From the NCBI GenBank assembly GCA_947488435.1, contig CANKZG010000001.1, positions 1,108,308 through 1,172,307 on the forward strand: a stretch of DNA of 64,000 nucleotides, given 5' to 3'. Origin of the DNA: an uncultured Flavobacteriaceae bacterium (GTDB taxonomy: Bacteria; Bacteroidota; Bacteroidia; Flavobacteriales; Flavobacteriaceae). How positions within the stretch are numbered: position 1 is the first letter of the stretch; each line of letters begins with the position of its first letter. Both the position numbers and the translations under genes were made by a program. The notes beneath the pieces are model-generated. The model saw only the letters and a program-made list of their open reading frames with translations. It did no database searches and was not told the origin of the DNA. Below, in pieces: positions 28,031 to 37,060 of this stretch.

Positions 28031-28414
28031 ATGTTATTGTCTCAAATATTTGGAGCGCTTTTTGGAATGCTAGCAATTATTTTTGGAGCTTTTGGAGCTC
28101 ATGCCCTTCGAAAAATACTAACCTCCGAATTACAATCCAGTTTTGAAACGGGAGTAAAATACCAAATGTATCATGCGATTGTTTTGCTTATTATTGGATA
28201 TAACTTTGAGTTTGCAACGCCTCTTGAGAATTATATTGTGTATTGTTTTGTTATTGGGGTTTTCTTATTCTCTTTTAGTATTTATGGACTCTGCATTAGC
28301 AGAGCCAAAGGCAAAAAAATTGCTGCCTTAGGCCCTGTAACTCCTATTGGAGGTCTCTTTTTAGTAACGGGATGGGGACTATGGTTATATACCTTTATAA
28401 AAGATTTTATCTAG
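28031..28414 (+). CDS. DUF423 small membrane protein
   Basis: A 127-residue inner-membrane protein with four hydrophobic helices. The DUF423 signature is clear: GMLAIIFGAFGAHALRKIL near the N terminus, TGVKYQMYHAIVLL in the middle and LGPVTPIGGLFLVTGW near the end. Function of the family is not established. The last 4 bp overlap the end of the convergent DUF4097 gene. Confidence 0.92.
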   Translation: MLLSQIFGALFGMLAIIFGAFGAHALRKILTSELQSSFETGVKYQMYHAIVLLIIGYNFEFATPLENYIVYCFVIGVFLFSFSIYGLCISRAKGKKIAALGPVTPIGGLFLVTGWGLWLYTFIKDFI

Positions 28415-29124
28415 AGTCTTAAATACATATTTCCGTTGATTGTATTGAGACGTAAGGTGTTCGTTGCATTTTCAAATCGACCCTCTACTCTCTGTCCTAC
28501 ATGGCGATCAGTAACATTAAAATTTAGTTTTTCATCAGCATAAATATTTCCATGTATGGTTTCAGCAACCATTCTTGTATTGATCATCTTCAAATCTATT
28601 TCCCCATTTATTGTACTCAAATCAAGATCACCAGCATATGATTTAATATCGATATCTCCGTTAATAAGATCCGCAGTAAAATCCCCTTCGATGACTTCAG
28701 ATTTTAAACTCCCATTGATGCTACTGAGCTTAAAACGAGCATTCTTAGGAACATACAAGATGTAATTAAATTCGTAGCGATCTCCGGTATTGTAATATCT
28801 CTTTTTCTTTCCAGGATTGTTTTTATTCCATTCATCATAGAACTTTTTAAATATAGGTCTTGCATTTGAGACGATGCTGATCGTATTAGTATTTTCCTTC
28901 ACATCAAGTTCATAAGCGTCAAGATATTTGCCATCTTCAGTATAGATCATTGCTTTAAAATATACTTTTGATTCGTTCCATGTTTTAACTTCTATTTCCG
29001 AAGCAAATTTTAGTTCTACATCAATAAATTGTTTTTTATAGGTGATGTTTTTTTCGATTTCTTTTTGAGCAGCAATACTGAAGCTGATAAGGCCCAGTAT
29101 AAGCGCTAAACTTAAATTTTTCAT
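28411..29124 (-). CDS. DUF4097-like beta-helix protein, secreted (second copy)
   Basis: A 237-residue exported protein (signal ending SIAAQKE). The C-terminal half has short beta repeats of the type LINGDIDIKSYAGDLDLSTI and INGEIDLKMINTRMV, the DUF4097/adhesin-like repeated strand pattern. It is the last gene of the sigma / anti-sigma / DUF4097 / DUF4097 operon. Together with the next gene it is a likely target or output of that regulatory module. Its molecular role is unknown. Confidence 0.82.
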   Translation of the reverse strand: MKNLSLALILGLISFSIAAQKEIEKNITYKKQFIDVELKFASEIEVKTWNESKVYFKAMIYTEDGKYLDAYELDVKENTNTISIVSNARPIFKKFYDEWNKNNPGKKKRYYNTGDRYEFNYILYVPKNARFKLSSINGSLKSEVIEGDFTADLINGDIDIKSYAGDLDLSTINGEIDLKMINTRMVAETIHGNIYADEKLNFNVTDRHVGQRVEGRFENATNTLRLNTINGNMYLRL

Positions 29125-29143
29125 GACTGTTCGTTTTGTTTGA

Positions 29144-29893
29144 TTATTGTTTTCTTAAATAAATATTTCCGTTGGTAGAGCTTAGCTTAATAGATACACC
29201 TCCGTTGTTTATGGCACCTTTCACCTTTTTGCTTGATATGGAACGTAAACCATTTTTATCTGGCACACTTAAATCAAAATTGGTATAGATTTCACCGTTA
29301 ACGGAACCTAAGGATAAATCTGCAGGTGTGTTCCCTGGTAAGCTCACGTCCAATACGCCATTGGTAGTATGAAGACTAATAGGAGAAGATTGATTTACTT
29401 TGGTAAAAAGTACTTCCAGTTCCCCATTTAATACATTTGCGGTTACTGGACCAGCAACATCTTTAATCCGTATACCACCATTTAATTGTGCATTGGCCTC
29501 AATTTCTGCGGTAAAACCTGAGATTTCAATATCACCATTCCAGGTACTGGTAACTGCGACATTTTGAGAACTCGGAAGATAAATTTCTGCATAATCTGAT
29601 TTGCGAAGATTTTTCACTAAAAGCGTATTCCCTTCCTTAATTACGTAGAAGCCTACCTCTGTATTATCGGATCCACCCTCACCTAATAATCGAAGTCCTT
29701 TTGCTCTTTCGGGTTCGTCATAGGAGCTTCGATTTTTAATTAGGAGTTCCTGAGAATTATGGGTTTTTACCACAATGTCTGCTTTTGATTCGATTTTCAC
29801 CCATTCAATTCCGCTAAGAGATTTGGTGTAATCCTGCGCTTTTGTTGTCAAAGCAAAAGCTAAAAATACTACTGTAATTGCTACTTGTTTCAT
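29144..29893 (-). CDS. DUF4097-like beta-helix protein, secreted (first copy)
   Basis: A 249-residue exported protein (signal ending TKAQDYT) with strand repeats such as TSTWNGDIEISGFTAEI, QLNGGIRIKDVAGPV, NVLNGELEVLF and SLGSVNGEIYTNF. These place it with the DUF4097 right-handed beta-helix proteins. It lies 17 bp after the anti-sigma gene and 19 bp before its paralogue, so the operon structure is clear. No enzymatic motif is seen. Confidence 0.82.
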   Translation of the reverse strand: MKQVAITVVFLAFALTTKAQDYTKSLSGIEWVKIESKADIVVKTHNSQELLIKNRSSYDEPERAKGLRLLGEGGSDNTEVGFYVIKEGNTLLVKNLRKSDYAEIYLPSSQNVAVTSTWNGDIEISGFTAEIEANAQLNGGIRIKDVAGPVTANVLNGELEVLFTKVNQSSPISLHTTNGVLDVSLPGNTPADLSLGSVNGEIYTNFDLSVPDKNGLRSISSKKVKGAINNGGVSIKLSSTNGNIYLRKQ

Positions 29894-29910
29894 GATTTTC
29901 GTTTTTTGAT

Positions 29911-30708
29911 TTATGAAATTTTTGGTAATAATGATTCTATTTGAGCTTTTATAAAAGGTTGTGTTTCTTCCTCTTCTAAAAGTTTTTGTAAAGGAGCGAT
30001 CGCTTTTTTCTCTTGCAATTGTACCAGGGTATGGATGATTACGATCTGAATTCCGGGATCTTTTTCTATACCCAAAGCTGTAACAAAAGCATTTACCACG
30101 GTTTTGGAGTTTGTAAATGCCCCTAAGGCTTCTACTGCGGTTAACCTTACATTGGTATTTTCATCATATAACATTCGTTCAGCAAGCGCTTTAACGATAA
30201 TCTCGTTAGGCATTGCCAACTCCTCGATGTAGTTTACGCCCTGAATACGTTTACTGGCCGATTTGTTTTCCATTAATGAAAGCATAGCCATTTGTCTTAT
30301 TTCTCGTTGTTCATTTTCCATCTGGGCTAAGGTTTGGTTTGAAACCTGTTCGTTTTGGTATTTTCCTAAAAAGAAAGAAGCAATAAGCAGGGCAAAACCG
30401 GCAGCAATTTTTAACATATAAGGCAGTGATGCCTTTGTTTTTGAATTGTTATTGGCAGTTATGGGAACTACTTTTATTGTTTTTGCCTTTTCTTCCTCCA
30501 ACATAGCTTCGAAATTCAATTGCAAGCGATCCGGAACTTCCTCTTTTTTCTCTTTATTAATGGCGTCAAACAATCGCTTGTATGCTTCCAGTTCTTTTTG
30601 GCAATTGTTACAGGTTTCCAAGTGTTTATCTACGGCTTCTTTTTGGACGGGATCCAACTGATTATCTAAATAATCTGGAAGCATTGTTATGATATGTTTG
30701 TCTTTCAT
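29911..30708 (-). CDS. Zinc-finger anti-sigma factor fused to HEAT-like repeats
   Basis: A 265-residue membrane protein. Residues 1-45 hold a putative zf-HC2 anti-sigma domain with the ligand set H34-x3-C38-x2-C41 (DKHLETCNNCQKEL). One membrane helix follows near residues 105-123 (MLKIAAGFALLIASFFLGKY). The C-terminal 130 residues consist of HEAT-type helical pairs (NTNVRLTAVEALGAF, PGIQIVIIHTLVQLQ). It starts 5 bp after the sigma gene. The usual reading is that it holds the ECF sigma factor at the membrane until an envelope signal acts through the HEAT part. Confidence 0.87.
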   Translation of the reverse strand: MKDKHIITMLPDYLDNQLDPVQKEAVDKHLETCNNCQKELEAYKRLFDAINKEKKEEVPDRLQLNFEAMLEEEKAKTIKVVPITANNNSKTKASLPYMLKIAAGFALLIASFFLGKYQNEQVSNQTLAQMENEQREIRQMAMLSLMENKSASKRIQGVNYIEELAMPNEIIVKALAERMLYDENTNVRLTAVEALGAFTNSKTVVNAFVTALGIEKDPGIQIVIIHTLVQLQEKKAIAPLQKLLEEEETQPFIKAQIESLLPKIS

Positions 30709-30712
30709 CTTT

Positions 30713-31237
30713 CTAATTTTGAAAATAAAGTGCTTTCAATTTTTTTAAAGCTCTACTCATTTTTGTTTTTACTGCACCTGGAGTGCTATCTGTTATCAGC
30801 GCGATCTCCTCGTATTTTATTCCTTGATATCGGTTTAAAATGACCAGCTCCCGATCTGAAGGATCCAAACGATTTAGTGCGCGTTGTAAATCTGAATAAT
30901 CCTGTTTTTCCTCTATTTGCTTGTTTGCAAGTTGATGTTCCACTTGTTCCAAATCAGCATGCCTTTCTTTATTACTTTTAAAATGCGTAGCAATACTATT
31001 TCTAGCGATTGTAAACATCCACGATACAAATTTGCCATTATTGTAAGATGCTCTGTATTTTAAAATTTTATAAAATACATCTTGCGTTATATCTTCACTC
31101 AACATCGAATCCCCGCACATTTTAAGCACAAAATTGTATAGATGTTTATGATGCCTATTAAATAAGGGTCGCAGCATATCCAAATTTCCTTGGGCAACTT
31201 CTTGCATTAACATTTCATCTGTGTACTCTTTCAACAA
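30713..31237 (-). CDS. ECF-type RNA polymerase sigma factor
   Basis: A 174-residue sigma-70 family protein with region 2 (LFNRHHKHLYNFVLKMCGD, EDITQDVFYKILKY) and region 4 (LDPSDRELVILNRYQGIKYE, GAVKTKMSRALKKL). The frame opens with TTG at 31237. A start at ATG 31213 would cut off the beginning of region 2, so the TTG is preferred though not proven. The downstream anti-sigma gene is 5 bp away. The upstream GTAACC/CGGACTAT element suggests self-activation. Confidence 0.9.
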   Translation of the reverse strand: MLKEYTDEMLMQEVAQGNLDMLRPLFNRHHKHLYNFVLKMCGDSMLSEDITQDVFYKILKYRASYNNGKFVSWMFTIARNSIATHFKSNKERHADLEQVEHQLANKQIEEKQDYSDLQRALNRLDPSDRELVILNRYQGIKYEEIALITDSTPGAVKTKMSRALKKLKALYFQN

Positions 31238-31265
31238 TGTAATTTTGGTTGTGTTCCTTTCTATA

Positions 31266-31291
31266 TAGTCCGGAATTTACAAAAGGTTACA
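31266..31291 (-). promoter_or_regulatory. Candidate ECF-type promoter of the sigma operon
   Basis: On the minus strand TGTAACC (31291-31285) and CGGACTA (31272-31266) resemble the -35 GTAAC and -10 CG-type elements seen upstream of autoregulated ECF genes in Bacteroidota. The 12-base spacer is a little short. No TAnnTTTG box is present in this gap. Confidence 0.4.
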
Positions 31292-31362
31292 CCTCGGGCA
31301 TAAAAAATGAATAAAAACTGTAGATTTTTACGAATTAATCTAGAAAACAGATTGAAATAGGG

Positions 31363-31506
31363 TTAATGACAACCGCAATTGTCTTCTCCACATGCTTTTG
31401 ATGCCTTTTTCTTAGAAGCGAAAAGGGACTTAGGAAGCAGAAATTTTTTTATAATATAGGCAAAAGCGAAGGCTACCGTGATGTATACTAAGATAGATTG
31501 TAACAT
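31363..31506 (-). CDS. FeoB-associated Cys-rich small membrane protein
   Basis: A 47-residue protein starting MLQSILVYI at ATG 31506: one membrane helix, a basic stretch (KKFLLPKS) and a Cys-rich tail (CGEDNCGCH). This is the layout of the FeoB-associated family. A longer frame reaching into feoB exists, but would overlap its 3' end by about 85 bp and is rejected. It follows feoB by 5 bp and probably assists iron transport or binds iron at the FeoB exit. Confidence 0.85.
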   Translation of the reverse strand: MLQSILVYITVAFAFAYIIKKFLLPKSLFASKKKASKACGEDNCGCH

Positions 31507-31511
31507 GATAT

Positions 31512-33752
31512 TTACTTTATAATTTGGTAGGCTACTAAGGCTACAATATACGCAAAACTGCTCATAATAACCAATTGTAACATAGGCCATTTCCATGTAT
31601 TAGTTTCTCTCTTTACAATAGCCAGAGTACTCATACACTGCATGGCAAAGGCATAAAATAGTAAAAGAGAAATCCCTGAAGCAAGATTAAATAGTGGTTT
31701 TTTCCCCGAAGCATCTACTTCGGCAGCCATCCGATTTTTAATAGTTCGTTCTTCATCGCTACCTACACTATATATTGTTGCTAATGTTCCCACAAAAACT
31801 TCACGAGCGGCAAAAGAGGTAATTATGGCAATTCCAATTTTCCAATCATAACCTAAAGGCCTCACAATAGGTTCTATGGCTTTACCAGCATAGCCAATAT
31901 AAGAATTTTCAAGACGGTAGCTTGCTATTTCCTGATTCAACGCCTGCTCCTCTAATAAAACTTTACGGATAGCTACGGAGTCCCTTATATGGGTAGTTGA
32001 AATCGAATATTGTTTTGTTGCAATAGCATCTTGCAGTTCCTGATTATAGATGCGCAAATTGGTTGCAATGTTTTCCTGATTATAGGTCGAAAATCCCTCT
32101 TTTTCTACTTTGTTCTGAACAATTTCTTCGGCATTATTAAATTTTTCGGAATATCCGTTGGAGCCTAAAAACCATAAAATAATGGATATGGCTAAGATAA
32201 TTTTACCGGCTCCATAGACAAAACTCTTCGTTTTTTCTACTACAGTGATTGCAACATTTTTTGGAAGTGGAAGTTTGTAATTCGGCATTTCCATCACAAA
32301 GAATGAACGGCTCTTAATTTTAAGTATTTTATTAAGTAGCAATGCTGAAAATATGGACATTGCAAAACCTAATAAATACAACAACATCAGGGTAAGTGCT
32401 TGATATCCCAAAATGCCAAGAAAATCCCCTTCAGGAATTACAAGTGATATAATAATGAGGTAGATAGGTAGTCGTGCAGAACAGGTGGTGAAGGGAACTA
32501 CTAGAATTGTAATTAAACGTTCTTTCCAACTTTCGATAGTACGAGAGGCCATCACTGCGGGAATTGCACATGCCATTCCAGAAATTAAGGGAACCACGCT
32601 TTTGCCACTCAATCCAAAGGGTCGCATTAAACGATCCATTAAAAATACCACCCTACTCATATAACCGGATTCTTCAAGTAGTGCGATAAATAGAAACAGG
32701 AAGGCAATTTGAGGTACAAAAATAACAATACCTCCAATGCCAGTAAGGATGCCTTCTGCAATTAGATCCGTAAAAGTACCACTTGGAAAAGTGTTCTTAA
32801 TCCATTCACTTGCGGAGGCAAAAGATTGATCTATAAGGTCTTGTGGATAACTACTCCATTCATATATGGCTTGGAAAATTAGTAGTAGAATACAGAAAAA
32901 TATAACATAACCCCAAACCTTATGCGTAAGTATTTTATCTAAATTAGCGCGAAATCCTGTTGCAGAATTGACATCTACGGTATAGGCATTTTTCAGTAAA
33001 TCATTGATAAACTTATACCGCAACACCGTTTCTCGGTGCTGCATGCGCTTTAGTTCTGTTTTAGATTTTGTATTGAATGTTTTCGCATCAATAGGCTTTG
33101 CTTTATCTAAAGGGGTGAAGTTAACATCTTGCGTGATTACTAACCAAAGTTTATACAGATCTTCCTTAGGAAAAGCGTTTTGAAGCCGATTGAAGTATTC
33201 GGGAGAGGTAGTAGTTATATCAAGATTTGGTGCAGTAGATAAACTCCTATAGTCACTAATGAGTTCTTTAATTTTAGCAATACCTTCTTTTTTTCGGGTA
33301 CTTACTAGTGCTATTTTGGTGTCTAATTTTTCCTCCAAACTCGCGATATCTAATGAAATACCCTTTCTGGACATTTGATCAGACATATTAATAATAAGTA
33401 TTGTTGGAATTTTTAAATCTTTAATCTGTGTAAATAAAAGAAGATTCCTTTTTAAATTTTCGACATCTGTGATCACCAATGCGACGTCAGGAAAATCCTT
33501 GTCATTTTTATTTAACAACAACTCTACAACAACACTTTCATCTAAGGAGGTTGTATTTAAGCTATACGTACCAGGGAGGTCCAAAATATGAGCTTTTACT
33601 CCTCTTGGAAGTTTACAGATACCTTCTTTTTTTTCTACTGTAATACCTGGATAGTTCCCAACCTTTTGATTGAGACCTGTAAGTTCATTAAAAACTGAGG
33701 TCTTCCCTGTATTTGGATTGCCTATGAGCGCAACTTTAATTTGTTTACTCAT
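31512..33752 (-). CDS. feoB: Ferrous iron transport protein B
   Basis: GTP-gated Fe(II) importer of 746 residues. The N-terminal G domain shows G1 GNPNTGKTS, G2 NYPGITVEKKEG, G3 DLPGTYSL and G4 NMSD. The C-terminal domain has two nucleoside-recognition (Gate) regions with SGMACAIPAVMASRTI and TCSARLPIYLI, which carry conserved Cys residues. ATG 33752 overlaps the feoA stop by 4 bp (ATGA), indicating coupled translation. Confidence 0.96.
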   Translation of the reverse strand: MSKQIKVALIGNPNTGKTSVFNELTGLNQKVGNYPGITVEKKEGICKLPRGVKAHILDLPGTYSLNTTSLDESVVVELLLNKNDKDFPDVALVITDVENLKRNLLLFTQIKDLKIPTILIINMSDQMSRKGISLDIASLEEKLDTKIALVSTRKKEGIAKIKELISDYRSLSTAPNLDITTTSPEYFNRLQNAFPKEDLYKLWLVITQDVNFTPLDKAKPIDAKTFNTKSKTELKRMQHRETVLRYKFINDLLKNAYTVDVNSATGFRANLDKILTHKVWGYVIFFCILLLIFQAIYEWSSYPQDLIDQSFASASEWIKNTFPSGTFTDLIAEGILTGIGGIVIFVPQIAFLFLFIALLEESGYMSRVVFLMDRLMRPFGLSGKSVVPLISGMACAIPAVMASRTIESWKERLITILVVPFTTCSARLPIYLIIISLVIPEGDFLGILGYQALTLMLLYLLGFAMSIFSALLLNKILKIKSRSFFVMEMPNYKLPLPKNVAITVVEKTKSFVYGAGKIILAISIILWFLGSNGYSEKFNNAEEIVQNKVEKEGFSTYNQENIATNLRIYNQELQDAIATKQYSISTTHIRDSVAIRKVLLEEQALNQEIASYRLENSYIGYAGKAIEPIVRPLGYDWKIGIAIITSFAAREVFVGTLATIYSVGSDEERTIKNRMAAEVDASGKKPLFNLASGISLLLFYAFAMQCMSTLAIVKRETNTWKWPMLQLVIMSSFAYIVALVAYQIIK

Positions 33753-33997
33753 AGTGCTGTAGTATCTTCTTCTATAAGATCTAACTCAATCCGCAAAGCA
33801 ATAGACCTTCTAATAGCAATATGGGAACCATTTACATTAATATAAATAGGATCTTTTAATGGTGCAATCTGTACCAACTCTACTTCATTGCCGGGCAAAC
33901 ACCCAAGTTCCATTAATTTAATTGGAAGAATATCTTCGGTAAACTCCTTAATAATTCCTTTCTGTCCTCGCTTGAGGTGTGCAACTGTTACCGTCAA
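33749..33997 (-). CDS. feoA: Ferrous iron transport protein A
   Basis: An 82-residue SH3-like cytosolic partner of FeoB (LKRGQKGIIKEF, LMELGCLPGNEVELVQ, IAIRRSIALRIE). The frame is closed by a TAA just upstream and contains no early ATG, so the start is the TTG at 33997. It is the first gene of feoA-feoB-Cys-rich protein. Confidence 0.93.
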   Translation of the reverse strand: MTVTVAHLKRGQKGIIKEFTEDILPIKLMELGCLPGNEVELVQIAPLKDPIYINVNGSHIAIRRSIALRIELDLIEEDTTAL

Positions 33998-34026
33998 TTT
34001 TTATTTAGATTCATTTTAAGTAAGAG

Positions 34027-34055
34027 CAAAAATAAGATAAAAGCAGGAAAACAAA
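34027..34055 (-). promoter_or_regulatory. Promoter of the feo operon
   Basis: On the minus strand TTTG (34055-34052), a 17-bp spacer and TATTTTTG (34034-34027) match the Bacteroidota consensus. The start of transcription would be about 25 bp upstream of the feoA TTG. A partial DtxR-like box lies just downstream (34004-34019). Confidence 0.65.
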
Positions 34056-34175
34056 GTTAAATTTTAAATAAAAGGCAGCGCTTTTTTTGGGCTTACATTA
34101 TTCTACTCCATCATAAATTATAGTCTATACCCATAAAAAAAGCCTCTTTACAACAAAAAATAAGTGCCCTCAACT

Positions 34176-34206
34176 TTTGTAAACATATTTGTAAAAAATA
34201 GATTTA
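34176..34206 (+). promoter_or_regulatory. Probable promoter of the gene at 34220
   Basis: TTTG at 34176-34179, a 19-bp spacer and TAGATTTA at 34199-34206, one mismatch from TAnnTTTG. It would give a leader of under 15 bases. Confidence 0.45.
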
Positions 34207-34219
34207 AGTAGTTTCCCGA

Positions 34220-35311
34220 ATGCGATATTCTTTTTTAATTTTCATTTGTTTTATTTCCATAAGCTATGGTCAGAAGGTAACGAGTTTTTACGAGCAATTG
34301 CATCAATTCAATTATCCAGAAACACCTTTACCCAATACCTGCGAAATTTACGGTTATACATCCAATCTATTGAAAACTTCAATGTTTACCTATGATTATC
34401 GTGGAGAGGTTTTGCGATTACATAAACTCAAAGCAACTCCTGCCACCTATGGCTTTGGAATTCAAGAAGATGAGTTGATTCCTAAATTATTTGCATTCGA
34501 TAAGTATCACAAAAAAGAAGTCCCTTTTGAAAATGGATTCTTGGTAAGCACCGATGTGAGTGATATTGAATTCTATCACAAAAAAAATGGAAAGACTGCA
34601 GGTCAATATGCGATATACTATAGGTATTCTGTCCGTTTTTCTATAACCCATAAAGATGAAATTTTAACCGAGAAAACTTACGAATACGATGAGTATGCTC
34701 AGGAGTTTAGTACAGAACTTAGAGGGGAGGATGTGCATATTGTCGCGACAAATAAAACAACGGAACTCGCAAAAGACTTTAACGATACAGTTTTAAAAAG
34801 GGTGAGCTGGGTAATTAAGAAATATCTAAAAGAAACTATAGATCTTAGTTTTAGACGAGAATATATAAAATTTTATGGGCTGACTAAACTAAAAAAAATA
34901 AGTGTTGGCGAAGAAATTAAAGCACTACAACGGCGCCTAAAGGAACTCAAAAAGATAGATCAAGAAATTGAAAATCGTGCCGGTTACCAGACAGAGTTGC
35001 AAGCGCTCGGAGAAGCGCTTGAGCACTTCAAAAGTGCCAGCGAGTACAGAAACTTAGAGCCATTTCGTTTTTATATACACGCTAATTTAGCAAGTATATA
35101 TACGCTTAAAGAGCAATACGAGCAAGCCAACGAACATTATGATATTGCAGCTCGGCATACAGATAAATTGAGATTTCAAAATATTATCAAAGAAGAACAA
35201 GATAAGATGCAACCCAAATGGAAAAGTAAGGAAAACCTTTTTCAATCCATTACTGCATTTAGTCCCAAATATCAGACAGTCTTAGAAACAAAAAAAAGAG
35301 TAATTAACTAA
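34220..35311 (+). CDS. Hypothetical secreted protein with TPR-like C terminus
   Basis: A 363-residue protein with a signal peptide (ends ISISYGQK). Residues about 20-210 are beta-rich and unfamiliar. Residues 225-250 form a charged helix (EEIKALQRRLKELKKIDQEI), and 275-325 look like tetratricopeptide helices (RFYIHANLASIYTLKEQYEQ). The next gene follows after 30 bp, also exported and unfamiliar, so the two probably work together. I do not recognise a family. Confidence 0.8.
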   Translation: MRYSFLIFICFISISYGQKVTSFYEQLHQFNYPETPLPNTCEIYGYTSNLLKTSMFTYDYRGEVLRLHKLKATPATYGFGIQEDELIPKLFAFDKYHKKEVPFENGFLVSTDVSDIEFYHKKNGKTAGQYAIYYRYSVRFSITHKDEILTEKTYEYDEYAQEFSTELRGEDVHIVATNKTTELAKDFNDTVLKRVSWVIKKYLKETIDLSFRREYIKFYGLTKLKKISVGEEIKALQRRLKELKKIDQEIENRAGYQTELQALGEALEHFKSASEYRNLEPFRFYIHANLASIYTLKEQYEQANEHYDIAARHTDKLRFQNIIKEEQDKMQPKWKSKENLFQSITAFSPKYQTVLETKKRVIN

Positions 35312-35341
35312 ACACATACTACAAATATTAATTTTAAAAAC

Positions 35342-36994
35342 ATGAAAAAACCACTATTTTATTTATTAATGCTAGGGATAACATCTGTATCCGCGCAATC
35401 ATGGAAAAACAAACCCATAGATGTTCCGATGCCAAGTTATGCCAAGTATGTTTCTCCCGAAGGAATTAAGGATTTTGCTGCCGCGCCAGTTAATGTTGTT
35501 AATGCCGGACTTCCCTTTACCGAGGAGGAACTAAAAGCGAAACTTAGTTTTCAGGAATTTGATCCTGTTGCCGAAAATGGAGATCCTGATTTATTTTTCG
35601 GAATTAATGGTGTAAAACCAAGTGAATTAGATATCAACGTAAAACGTTCTAAAAAGGATGAGGTTTTTTATATCACAATTTTGCCAACAGAAGATGCAAA
35701 AATTTCGGTTTTAACATTAGCAAAAGGTGAAAATACGCACATATCTGATTATTCAGTTGCTCCGAATACTGACACAGCGGGGAAACCTGTTGCTGAGAGT
35801 TTTGAAATTCCATTTGCCGAAATTGAGAAATACTTAATTATTAAGGAAAACGGGGATAAATTTAAATTTAAAGGAACACCCTATTTGGTACATGAATACC
35901 TAAAAAGAGTAGCTGCTAAAGATTTTTTGGAAAACCGATTAATTCGAGATTTACAGAAAGCCTATGATAATAGAGTAAATATTGATCGCAAAACATTTTA
36001 TGCGATTAAAAACAAAAAGAACCCCGAGATTGAGGCAGAAACTAAGGCTAATTTAGTGCTATTGGAAGAAACGTTCAAAGACATTAATACTTTAGAAAAA
36101 TTGCGAGCAAACAAATCGGAATTACAACCGTTTAAAGATTTTTGGACTGCTAAACTTGCGGATTACGATGCGTCTTCAAAAGATGGGAAGAAAGTAACTT
36201 GGGGTATTTTAATGAACTTATATCGACTTTCAATGATGGGAGAAGATTATGAAGGAGCTAAGAATTATGCAGACCAGATTGTGGCGATGGACTACAAAAA
36301 ATGGATCAGTAAAGCTGCACGATCAGACTATAGAGATGCATTTTCAAATTATAATGCCAACTTTAACTCTTCTGGGGAGCGTAATTACGTTACTGCATAT
36401 AAAGTAGACCCTATATTGTCTAAAATTGCAAGAAAAGATGCTGCTAAAGCACAGAACTTCAAAGATACTCCTGGTTATGTAATTAAAAAGGGAGGGGAAA
36501 GATTAGAAGGTAAAATAGCCATGAACTTTTCACAAGAAGCACAAGGTGGTAGCGTGGTAAGTTTAGATGGAGATACAACTGCAAAGCGCGTATTTGTTAC
36601 CTATGTAAATGCTAAAGGTAAAACACGAACTACTGCTTTAAAATGTAAAGAGGTTGAGGAAATAGTTGTAGATAATAGAACTTTTGAGCCTGTAAATCCG
36701 AAGAAAAGTATTTTAAATGGTGATGATGGAGCCTTAGGATTAAGTCTTAACAATACGGTTTTTATGGAAAGGTTATATAACTCAGATCAGGTAAAACTAT
36801 TTAAAGATTTAACTGCTTCTTCAGAGTTTTACTTTGAGTTTCCAAATGTTAAAAAAGCACAGGTTGCAAGCGAAGAAGTTTTCGCTTCCTGCGGTTCTTT
36901 AGCACAACGTATTGCAAATAAAGAGTTTGCTAAAACCGATGAGGATCAGAAAAAAATAGCAGAAATCTACGCAAATGGATGTGAAGCTAAATAA
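35342..36994 (+). CDS. Hypothetical secreted protein
   Basis: A 550-residue exported protein (signal ending TSVSAQSW) of unknown family. It is rich in Lys, Glu and Asp and mixes beta segments (VFYITILPTEDAKISVLTL) with helices (RLIRDLQKAYDNRVNI). A C-terminal Cys pair (FASCGSLAQR, NGCEAK) could form a disulfide. It sits directly after the TPR-like gene and ahead of a terminator, so the pair forms a two-gene operon. Confidence 0.8.
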   Translation: MKKPLFYLLMLGITSVSAQSWKNKPIDVPMPSYAKYVSPEGIKDFAAAPVNVVNAGLPFTEEELKAKLSFQEFDPVAENGDPDLFFGINGVKPSELDINVKRSKKDEVFYITILPTEDAKISVLTLAKGENTHISDYSVAPNTDTAGKPVAESFEIPFAEIEKYLIIKENGDKFKFKGTPYLVHEYLKRVAAKDFLENRLIRDLQKAYDNRVNIDRKTFYAIKNKKNPEIEAETKANLVLLEETFKDINTLEKLRANKSELQPFKDFWTAKLADYDASSKDGKKVTWGILMNLYRLSMMGEDYEGAKNYADQIVAMDYKKWISKAARSDYRDAFSNYNANFNSSGERNYVTAYKVDPILSKIARKDAAKAQNFKDTPGYVIKKGGERLEGKIAMNFSQEAQGGSVVSLDGDTTAKRVFVTYVNAKGKTRTTALKCKEVEEIVVDNRTFEPVNPKKSILNGDDGALGLSLNNTVFMERLYNSDQVKLFKDLTASSEFYFEFPNVKKAQVASEEVFASCGSLAQRIANKEFAKTDEDQKKIAEIYANGCEAK

Positions 36995-37021
36995 ACAGAA
37001 ATATACCATTTTGAATTAGTC

Positions 37022-37060
37022 AAAAGGCCTGGTTGCTACAATGTAATTGGGCTTTTTTTT
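37022..37060 (+). terminator. Probable terminator after the two-gene operon
   Basis: An imperfect stem pairs 37022-37034 with 37045-37056 (one bulged G, several G-U pairs), followed by a T run. The run overlaps the end of the convergent SCO1 gene. Confidence 0.55.

Noticed and set aside
31507-31596. Longer start of the FeoB-associated protein
   Set aside because: It would overlap the 3' end of feoB by about 85 bp; ATG 31506 gives the normal single-helix plus Cys-tail form.
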